Assembly (NCBI GenBank): GCA_028551475.1 | Contig: CM052359.1 | Span: forward strand, 19,965,583 to 20,029,582 | From: Casuarina equisetifolia | Taxonomy: Eukaryota; Streptophyta; Magnoliopsida; Fagales; Casuarinaceae | Length of the DNA: 64,000 nucleotides | Direction of reading: 5' to 3' | Part shown: one piece after another, positions 55,366-64,000 of the stretch | Position numbering within the stretch: position 1 is the first letter of the stretch | Layout: each line of letters opens with the position of its first letter | Program-made: the position numbers and the translations under genes | The notes under the pieces: generated by a model | Told to the model about the DNA's origin: nothing | The model's input: the letters and a program-made list of their open reading frames with translations, nothing else | Database searches by the model: none

Positions 55366-55944
55366 AGTTAGAACAAGAATTTTCACAAAATATTGTAGAA
55401 ATTCTTATAAAAATAACAATGAAACAAAGATAAATGTCAAAAACAATATGAAGAATAATGAAGGAAGAACCTTATATTTTTCAAATGATTTTTGTATACA
55501 CTCCAATTGTGTTTTATAGTGATTAGAAATCAAATGTAATGCATCTCATAAGGATGATGAATCAATACCAAATTGATTATAAAAACCATTGTCATGAAAA
55601 ATCCTAAAACTTTTAGGATTGTGAGCAGAAAAATTCATCATTATATTTAATGATTCTTTCCTTCTTTCTTAGTAATGAAATGAACATTTTCTTTTGAGTT
55701 AAATGTCTCATATTTTACCCTTAGGCATTTAGTAAAATTGTCAAAAACTAAGGGAGAAGTTGGGTTGCTATGTGGGCATGAGGTAGAAGATGATGCGTGT
55801 GAGATGCATGCATGCATCTTTATGTTGAGCATTGCTTGCCTCAGTGGTGTTGCTCATCTGGTACATTCGCTTGCCTTTTTAGAAGTAATCCCTAACTCTG
55901 CACGTGACATGGTGCTAATGTGTCACTCTTTTGTTTTTCTAACA
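55366..55944 (-). repeat. 3' LTR of Copia element E (left copy)
   Basis: 579 bp. On the plus strand it begins AGTTAGAACAAG and ends TTTTTCTAACA. It shares long blocks with 60277-60833 (for example GTTGGGTTGCTATGTG and GCTTGCCTCAGTGGTGTTG) but with many substitutions and indels. Confidence 0.9.
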
Positions 55945-57306
55945 TCCCTCGGAAGTTGACATGTCATTTTGCATTATGAGCTTGTTCTAAAGTAGTTGGA
56001 ATCAAGTGAAGGAGAGATCTTTTGTAAATATGTTAGCAGTTTGATTAATAGAAAAGATAAAATGTATGGAAAGTTTCTTTGTTTTGATTCTCTCATGGAT
56101 AAAATGAGAATCAATTTTAAAATGTTATATTCTTCATGGAAAATAGGATTAGTTATTAGATAAATTATGGATAAATTATCACAACAAAGTGTGGGAGGAT
56201 TAGATTATTAAGTTTTGTAGTGTATCAACGGACATTTTAGTTCAACTTTTGTATTTGAGTAAGCAATAATCTTTTGTTTCTAAGGAACCAAAAAATTATA
56301 TTTGTTCTGAGAAAAATATAATACCCTCCAGTTGATTTACAATTATTATGATCACCAACCCATCCAACATCAAAATATGTATAAAGATTATTAGTTAATG
56401 TTTTTGTTATTGAATACTGAATCTGAGTGTGTCAACCAAAAATCATAAAATACGTTTTACAAATGCCAGTGACTAAGAGTGGGAGCATGCATATATTGTC
56501 ACACAATGTTAATAACATATGAAATATCAGGTTGTGTAAGTGTTAAATATTGAAGAGATCCAATAATACTATAATGGTGTGTTGGATCTAAGTATTGTTC
56601 ACCATCATTTATGGATGGTGGATGATTTGTAGTGCATGTGTAGACACCCCTTGTCCTTCATCCATTTTGGCTCATAAAATTATTTCATGAGCAAATTTTG
56701 TTTGGTGAAGCGAAAGACCATTATTAGAATACTTAGCTTCAATTCTCTAAAAATAATGTAAGTTATCTAAATCCTTGATATCAAATTCAATTTTAAGTTG
56801 TTCAAGAATTTTTTATGTTGGTGCTATGGTATTTCTTATAAAAATAATGTCATCAACATATATAAAGAGAAACAAAATTGTATGTTTTTTTATGTAATAT
56901 AAATAATGAAGAGTTTGCTTGGAAAATTTTGAACCTAATATATTGAAGGAATTGACTTAGTCTGTGATTCTATACTTAGGGAGCTTGTTTTTACCCATAT
57001 AGGGATTGTTTCAGTTGACCAACAAATTTTGGTTTGGTAGAGTTAACAAATCCTTATGGTTGATTCATATATACTTCTTCATCTAGTATGTCTTGTGGGA
57101 AGACATTTTTGACATCAAGTTGTTTGATGTTCATCCTGTAGTATATGCCAAAGCTATTATAACTCTTATTGTAACTAGCTTAGCAACAATATTGAATGTG
57201 TCATGATAATCAATGCCTAGTTGTTAATAAAATCCTTTAATAATCAATTGTGCTTTATATTGTTCAAGGGTTTCATAAGATTTTTGCTTAATTTTGTATA
57301 TCCATT

Positions 57307-57835
57307 TACAGATTCTTGGGTGTTTGGTATTTCTTTACTTGAAGTCCTATGCTCAACATAAACTTAATATGTACTTAAAACCTTGTGTTTTTCTAGGTAT
57401 CCTATAGGATATAAATGCTGTTGTTGTCTTTGTTTGCAAACAAAAATAATTTACGTGATTGTCAATGCCAAATTAGATGAAAATGTTTTTCCTCTTCAAA
57501 GAAATTCATAAAATATTGGTGCCAATTTAATAATGCCACATCCCTTTATAGAAATTACTTTAGATAATTCAACACAAAATAAACAAACATATGTAGATCA
57601 TAACTTGATCCAACAATCCTTGACAAGGAACCATTCAATGATTATAAGACTATAGGGAGAAAAAAATTCTAAGCATACTTCATTGCATGATCATACATAT
57701 GCTTTAACAACTTCTATACATCATTATCTTGAACGACAAAACTATATAGAAGCATCAAAAGATTCTAATTGGATTGCTTTTATGGTAGAAGAGTATAATG
57801 CATTGTTCCTTCACCTAAAATATTATTCCTGTCAA
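57307..57835 (+). pseudogene. inverted integrase-to-RT segment inside Copia element E
   Basis: On the plus strand this piece reads from the integrase C-terminal region (ILGCLVFLYLKSYAQHKL, KPCVFLG) to the start of the RT region (PNWI-type, VEEYNAL). It matches 25400-25955 of element D in the same orientation. Everything around it in element E is minus strand. About 120 bp present in D (WDFIFESTTHI region) are missing at the right junction. The left junction overlaps CATTTACA, shared by both sides. Confidence 0.82.
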
Positions 57836-58009
57836 CAATATTGAAGCAGTATATGGGCATGATTTATAACTGATAATCTTGATTCAATGGTGTGCCTATG
57901 TTTTCTTTTAACAATCCCCATTTTGATATGGAGCATAGGGACTTGATATGCATTAATAAAAACACCCTTGTTAAATAAAAAAGTTTTAAAATCTTTAGAA
58001 GTAAATTCT

Positions 58010-58367
58010 ACTGAAGAAGTAGAATTTGGTTGATTAAAGCAACTAAGGAAAAGAATTTGGCTATAAAGTTTCTTAAACTTTCTTTTTTAACATATCTTTA
58101 TTGTGTATGGTTTAAATGTAATCATAGACGTTTTCAAAATAAGACTGTTGATATATCAATTTTATTGGCTAGAAGCAAGAGAGTAGTTCATGGAAGAACA
58201 TCTCTATTTAAGAACATTAAACTTTCTTAAGCGAATATTTTATTGTGTCGATGTTGGAAAATTTTAAATTCTATTTTCTCTTAGATGAATTATAATGCTG
58301 GAGTATGCTTCTAAGTTTTTGTATTACTATATTTTTTGATGAATAAACTCACATATTCATAAAAAAA
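58010..58367 (+). mobile_element. short non-LTR retroposon-like insertion in Copia element E
   Basis: 358 bp inserted into the integrase region of element E. It is flanked by identical 14-bp copies of TAGAAGTAAATTCT (57996-58009 and 58368-58381), and its right end is A-rich (CATAAAAAAA). A long target duplication plus an A tail are marks of target-primed insertion by a LINE or SINE. One open stretch (IKLS-ending, 58030-58230) is visible, but I do not recognise the family. A 5'-truncated LINE end is the simplest reading. Confidence 0.7.
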
Positions 58368-60276
58368 TAGAAGTAAATTCTATTGTTCCATCATATTAAA
58401 TGTTTTTTTATATTAAAGTTTGAAGTTAATTTTCAAAAAATGTTTGAAAATTCTTGAAAATTTGAAGAAATTTATCTCTAGTTGTCATGAAATAGAGCCA
58501 TGTAAATTTGGAATAATTATTAATAAAACAAATATAATATTTATTTTCTTAAAAAGTTATAATTGGTGTAGGACCTCATATATCAAAATGGACTAAATCT
58601 AGAGAAGCCTTGAAAATATTATATGTAGATAAATGTGACTATCATAAGCTTTTATTGATGCTACAAGTAGTACAAGATAAAATATTTCCAATAAATTGAA
58701 TTTTCATTATTTTTAGCAATCTTATTAAATTGGCATAATTAACATGGCCTAATCTATAGTGCTAGACCACTATATTTATTGTAAAAATATGAAAAGTCAT
58801 TGTTGATTGCTAAAGAGCACTCATGTTGAGGCAACAGAGTCCATTTTTAGTTGGTCCTTGTAATAGGATCCATCTTGTTGTCAAACTTTGTACAAGACAA
58901 AAATTAAGGGGAAAAAAAGAAGAGAAAAAGCAATTGCTATCTTTTGTAAACTTGGAGACAAATAACAAATTTTTTATTATATCAAGCACAATAAGTACAT
59001 AAAAAATCAATATTACTAAAAGTTAATAAATTACCTTTGTGGGTTATTGGAAATGTCATTCCATCCCTTATAGTAATTGCCTGGTTCCCATCATAATTGA
59101 ATGGTTGAGTAACATCATAGTCATCTAGCGTGATATGATGTATGGTGCCAAAATAAGAAACTAGTCAGTTTCAATAGAGGCTTAGTGAGTTTGTTGTTGA
59201 GCCTTCTTAACATTATTGGCCTAAATATTCTTTGGAACTTAAAAGTTAGTATTAGCTGCAAAATTGGAAAGAACATACCTATAAAGCCATTGAATTGCAA
59301 TATGTCTTGGCTTGCAATAGATCTAACAAAGAACATTATGCGGAGGTTTGTTACTATAACAAGAAACATAAGTATGTCCTTGATTGGAGATATTATTTAA
59401 ATGCCTTCTTGGATTGCCAATAGATTTGGAAATATGCTAGTTGATAAAAAATGGTAGTAAGACTAATGGAAAATGCAATTGCAAGAGGCAAGCCTTGTGT
59501 AGCTATTTCAAGGTGAGCTTCCAATGTAAGAAGTAACTCACATAGATCTTTATGAGGAAGAAATGCATGCACGCCTCTTTATGTTGAGCATTGCTTGCCT
59601 CGGTGGTGTCATGCATGTGGTACATACATTCACGTTTTTTTAAAACAAGTGCATAGGGAGTGCCAAGACCTTAAAAAAATGAATTAAGTACTTATTTTTT
59701 AAAATAATTTCACCTACAAGTGAAATTTGATCAACAATACTATTTATTTTTTAAATAAACTCAGTTACAGTTTGATGTTCTTTGGTTGTCATCTAAAGAT
59801 GTAAGCAAAAAGCATAAACATGTACAGAACTATGGGCTATGAATTTAGATGATAAGTCTTGTCATATTTCTATTGAGGTTTTGCACTTTCTAGCAATAGT
59901 CACAATAGTGTCACTACATGTGCAAAAAGTTCAACCATAGGTAGTCTGATCTATGATTTTCCAATCTTGATAAGTAGGTTTAGAATCATGAGTGATAGTT
60001 TCTTATTCATCAATATTGGTAATAAACTCTTCAGGACTAGGGTTGGAGCCATTAAGAACACTTAGTAATCCATTTGCTTGAAGGAAAGGCTCAATTTGAG
60101 CTTTTCAAACAAGAAAATTAGGACCTTCTAGATGCATACTAATGATTGGAAGAGGACTTGGATTTGATAATAGGAAAGCATGAGTAGCAACATGAACATA
60201 GTTGATGTTGGAAACCATCTGTAAAACAAAATAAATTGGAAGAAAAAGCTTTTGCCAAAAGACTAAATTGATACCA

Positions 60277-60833
60277 AGTTAGAAGAATAATTTTTCCAAA
60301 ATATTGTAGAAATTGTTATAAAAACAACAATGAAACAAAAACAAATATCAAGAACAATATGAAGAACAATTAATGATTTTTGTATACACTTTGATTGCCT
60401 TTTTTTATTGTCGTTGAAAATCACACATAAACATCTTATAATGATGATGAAACAATAACAAATTGATTTTGAAAACCCCTGCCATGAAGAATGCTAAAAC
60501 TTTTGGATTTTGAGTGGAAAAATTCATCAATAAAGCTTATGTTTCTTTCCTTCTTATATAGTAATCAAATGATTGTTTTCTTTTGAGTTAAATGTCTCTT
60601 ATTTCACCCTTAAAAATTTTGTAAAATTGTGAAAAACTAGTAGAGAAGTTGGGTTGCTATGTGAGCATGAGGTAGAGGACAACGTGTGTGAGATGCATGT
60701 GCATGTCTTTATGTTAAGCGTTGCTTGCCTCAGTGGTGTTGTGGGTGGTACATGCACTTGCCTTTTTTAAAACAATTCTTGACTTTGCTTGTGACATGGC
60801 ACTGATGTGGCACTCTTTTTTATTTTTCTAACA
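60277..60833 (-). repeat. 5' LTR of Copia element E (right copy)
   Basis: 557 bp. On the minus strand it starts TGTTAGAAAAAT and ends CTTCTAACT, directly followed by the TGGTATCA primer site at 60276 and below. Confidence 0.9.
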
Positions 60834-61766
60834 ATGTTAAGAGCCGTGTAATGAAGTCCTATATGGTTTAATTCTGTTAACGAATCTTCTTGATATGAAA
60901 GTATAACCTTTTATTTCTTAGCTTATTTTTAAATAAGATTAAACCTTCTAACAATAAAAATGTATTAATTACCAAGAACATTATATGTTGCCTTGAGTTT
61001 ATGGCCCCCAAAGCAACGTCAGTACAAGATCGATTTTAAAAAAAGAAGAAAAGTATCAATGCAAATTCTAGATAATTTCGTTTAAGAGAGAAAAAAATAA
61101 CATAAAAATAAAATAATCCATTCAAAACTCACTTAGTGTCCATAATAGACATCAAAAACATTAATACAATGTATCTTAAGTGTCTAATCCGAATATTTGA
61201 ATCATGTTCATCAACACAATTGAATTTAGTAAGTCACAAAATGGTGTTATATTATTTATCTATGTTTCTCAATCTTAGATAATATTCATAAAAATTTATG
61301 TAAATTAATATATTAAGTTTGATATTTTTTCAATCTTGGTTGTGTTTTCAAGTAAAAGTGTTAAAACGAACCCAATATCGTATTCATAGTTATAGGTTAG
61401 ATTTAAGAACATCAATTCCTTTTCATCTAGAAATATCAAGTCCAATATGTATAATAAAGCACAAGTGTCTTGCAAAAGTCTAAAAAAGAAAAAAGAATAA
61501 ACTATAGTGTCGGTAAGAATATTAAAGTTCAGTTTCATATTATAGTTGTTTTTATATTTCATTTGAAAAACTACAATTTTTTTCAATAACAAATATACGC
61601 ATATGTTTAGCAATTTAGACTGTGTTTAAATGTATGTCATTTATAATATGTGAAAGACACTATTGGCTGAGTAAGTATATCTGCTAATATATCCAGAAAA
61701 AGATTCTGATCATTCAAAAAAAGGAAAAAGATTAAAAAAACTGCGTTCTCTCCCTCAACCGCTCGG
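60834..61766. other. intergenic, A+T-rich, no gene seen
   Basis: The spacer between element E and a possible gene start at 61767. It is A+T-rich throughout, and no coding pattern was recognised. Confidence 0.45.
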
Positions 61767-61806
61767 ATGCAGCTCCAGGCATTCCCTCGTCCTCCGGCTA
61801 CCGGAG
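61767..61806 (+). CDS. possible first coding exon of a gene continuing to the right
   Basis: A short C-rich stretch in A+T-rich surroundings has ATG at 61767 (MQLQAFPRPPATG) and meets a perfect donor GAG/GTACGT at 61806-61807. It is preceded by a pyrimidine-rich leader and followed by CT-rich, intron-like sequence. No second exon was identified with confidence before 64000; it may equally be a non-coding 5' exon. The function is unknown. Confidence 0.35.
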
Positions 61807-64000
61807 GTACGTCTCTCAGTTTTTCTCTCTCACTCTTTATTTCTCAGTCTAATAGACTCGTGATCGTGTTTCCTTGAATTGTTGGGTCATTTGTTTATTT
61901 GTCGGGATGAAGTAATATTTTAGTCATTGGATTGATATCGCTTTTTCATTAGCGTATCAATTATTCGATCTTCCAGCTTTTTCGGAAGTGTAGATTGTTA
62001 GTTCCTGCTTATTTGCAACTTTGGCGAAAATGTAGTTCTGGTTCATTTTGATCATATGCTGTACTAGGACGAGAATATTGGGCTTTGATAGGAGTGTTTG
62101 ACATCTGTTAAGGCTGTGGATGGAAATGGAAAAGAAAGCACAAGGCCAGGGAAATAGTGTTGGAGCCAGGATTTTCTGTAGGGGGGCTGGACTAATGGAA
62201 CAGGACTGTCAGCGATGCTCGAAATTATATGAAGCAGAACGTTCCAATTGAGATTCTTTATGGTTTGATATTTTCTTATAACTAAAAGTTCAAAAGAATT
62301 ATATGTTATCAGCTTGGAATTTCTTTTCACGGTAGGACTTGATCATGTTTGGGAAAATGAATCATATATTAGCATTCTCATACTAACATTAAAGTGGGTT
62401 TTTTCTTGATATCGAAAGCTACGTAGTTTGTAAGAAAGTTATGCCCTATATTGCAAATTTTTGATAAATTCTTGAGGCTGAGGCCCGAGGAATGTATACG
62501 TCATGATGCTTGTATGCCTTGGCAAAATAGGTCCCTAATAAGCTTAAGCAAGAAATGGTCCAAAGGCGAACAGGAAGGTGATGAACTTTTTGGCGGAATG
62601 TGAAAGTCATGCTTCACATATGCTTTAAGCAAATTTCATTTAGCTCATAGGGTGCTGCCCTCGTACATTTAACTATGTATTTCTCATCCTCCACTTTCTT
62701 CGCATCACCTATTCTTGTCATTCGCTATTCGTGCTCTATTGCTTCATCCTTCAGCCCCCTAATAGAAAATAGAAAAAAGAAAAAAGGCCGCAGAAAATGG
62801 CCATGCAACTGCAGGAATCTTTAAGATCTCACACCGTTGTCTTGTTAGCGTCATCTTCTTCAATAATCAGCAAGCCAGACTGCAAATACAGTTCAATCAT
62901 TTTTCTTTGAAGTCATTTATCTTCTCCCCATAACTTAACTTCTTGGTTTCTCCTTAATAGAGCTACGGAAGATTCTTGTTTTTCTACTACGTAGCTTGTG
63001 CTTCACCTCAACAAAAGAAAACTATTTTTTTTTTTGTCTCTTCTATAGTTTTTAAATTATCGTTGTGTGGTTTTGAGAGAGGAAAACAATAATGTACCTA
63101 GTTTTCTAAGCAAGCATTATGGGGAAGGAGAACGTAATCATATTGAAAATTAGCAATAAATTTCTGGTTTCTGTTGTCTTTCATCTTTGATCTAGTAGGC
63201 AATGAGAACAAGATTCACAAGACTTGCATGCAGATTTACAGACCAATTGAACTTCTTAAGACTACGTTGTATTGCCAGTGCTTGTTCATCAGAAAACAAA
63301 CTGATGGTCCTCGTTCTTTAGCTTTTGAAATCTATGCATTGATCCGTGATACAATACAAGCCAAGCTTTTAGCATTCCACATTAAACCTCAGTCTACCAT
63401 TTCAATTCTCTGAATGATGATCTCACTATAAATTTTTTGATTTTTCTCACCATCAATAAAATTTCTCTGCGGTTTCAGGATGGGGGTGGTTAGACACTCT
63501 GTCATAGACTAAAGTTATTTTGCTCTCACAATCTCTCTTTCACCATTGAGAAAATAACATACTTATAGGGACTACAAACCCTAAATCTTAATTTGGAAAA
63601 GCATTTCTAAAATCTGTGCATACAAAGACGAGGAAAGGTGCATTCAAATGCGCTTGTTGTAAAGGATTAAAAAGAAAGAAGGGGATTTTAGAGCTTTAAT
63701 TCAGCCAACTATCCCATGTGCTTTGGACGTAATGGATCTGAGATTTGTTTGGTCTGGAGGTATCTTTGAACATAACAGTTCAATTGACATCGCATGTGCT
63801 TTAAACAATACCTTTTTGTCTGTCATAAAATACAATGTTGAAATGACACTTCTGAAGACATTTAGTCCAATGGAAAGTCAAACAGTTGACTCTATCGCAC
63901 TTCTGTGTACACAGCTCAAAAGGCTAAACAGTCCAATGAAAAGTCAAACAGTTGACTGTGTCATTAAGGAGATATATCAAATACAAAAAAGTCACCAAGT
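61807..64000. other. intron-like or intergenic sequence, no gene recognised
   Basis: Open stretches such as 63174-63413 show no family resemblance. The only structured feature seen is the pair of W-box repeats near the right edge. Confidence 0.4.
63864..63957. promoter_or_regulatory. repeated inverted W-box pair (possible WRKY sites)
   Basis: A 28-base block AGTCCAATGGAAAGTCAAAC plus AGTTGACT lies at 63864-63891 and recurs with one change at 63930-63957. Each copy holds AGTCAA and TTGACT facing each other four bases apart, that is, two W-box cores (TTGAC) in opposite orientation. WRKY factors bind such sites. Use as a promoter of a gene beyond 64000 is inference. Confidence 0.5.

Larger units (their letters stand above)
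55955..60218 (-). pseudogene. gag-pol remnant of Copia element E
   Basis: Read on the minus strand. The gag start is at 60218 (MVSNINYVHVATHAF), with FLQANGLL recognisable further on. A decayed gag and protease region follows to about 58800. Integrase (SKDFKTF, ESRLSV) runs down to about 57830, RT lies at about 57306-56800 (KQLDVKN, EEVYMNQP, YVDDIIFI) and RNase H-like sequence reaches about 56000. It is full of stops and frameshifts and is interrupted by the insertion at 58010-58367. The piece joining integrase and RT (57307-57835) lies in the opposite orientation. Confidence 0.8.
55366..60833 (-). mobile_element. Ty1/copia retrotransposon E (minus strand, old, rearranged)
   Basis: Diverged LTRs lie at 60277-60833 (5') and 55366-55944 (3'), flanked by a perfect 5-bp target duplication ATGTT (55361-55365 and 60834-60838). 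On the minus strand the LTR starts TGTTAGAA and ends TTCTAACT. The primer site TGGTATCAATTTAG follows directly (60263-60276). A purine-rich GAGGGA precedes the 3' LTR. Coding remnants of gag, protease, integrase, RT and RNase H follow in the usual Copia order and resemble element D, so D and E belong to related families. The pol region contains an inverted segment and a small retroposon insertion. The many lesions and the LTR differences mark it as older than D. Confidence 0.92.

Noticed and set aside
61305..61613. Minus-strand open frame of 102 codons
   Set aside because: It is A+T-rich, low-complexity translation with no family signal.
63174..63413. Plus-strand open frame as a second exon of the gene at 61767
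   Set aside because: The phase and acceptor could not be matched with confidence and the protein is not recognised.

Overview
The window is nuclear DNA of a flowering plant, very probably a eudicot. It has GT-AG introns rich in A and T, orthologues of Arabidopsis CDC5, SLO2 and ABCG5, PLS-type pentatricopeptide genes and many Ty1/copia retrotransposons. A woody eudicot such as grapevine would fit, but the species cannot be proved from the sequence alone.

Layout. 1-6289 (minus): the splicing factor CDC5, with its last exon or exons beyond the left edge. 7284-13393 (plus): an intronless, frameshifted retrocopy of the DEAD-box helicase eIF4A-III, split by Copia element A (7448-12345, perfect 5-bp target duplication). 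Copia element B (13657-18081) lies just after the end of the retrocopy. 19171-28547: a minus-strand Copia (C) that carries a plus-strand Copia (D, 22554-28081) inserted in its protease active-site codons. About 29174-29254: a decayed plastid tRNA-Leu(CAA), evidence of plastid DNA in the nucleus. 30669-37255 (plus): a seven-exon gene for a protein resembling PAXX, the XRCC4/XLF paralogue of end joining. 38266-39420 (minus): a two-exon plant protein of unknown function. 41593-43419 (minus) and 44717-46837 (plus): two single-exon pentatricopeptide repeat genes, head to head; the second is SLO2-like. 47885-49834 (minus): a single-exon ABCG half-transporter, ABCG5-like. 55366-60833: an old minus-strand Copia (E) with an internal inversion and a small poly(A) retroposon inside it. 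The right end (61767 onward) may hold the first exon of a further gene.

The intact genes are independent units: RNA splicing, a DNA-repair candidate, organellar RNA editing and transport. They do not form a pathway. About one third of the window is retrotransposon. Its history can be read from target duplications, LTR differences and nesting: E is old and rearranged, C is older than D (which interrupts it), and A has the least diverged LTRs of A and B. I found no convincing new multi-gene system. The points most worth checking are the PAXX-like gene, the non-canonical TG...CT LTR ends shared by D and E, the inversion in E, and the plastid-derived insert.
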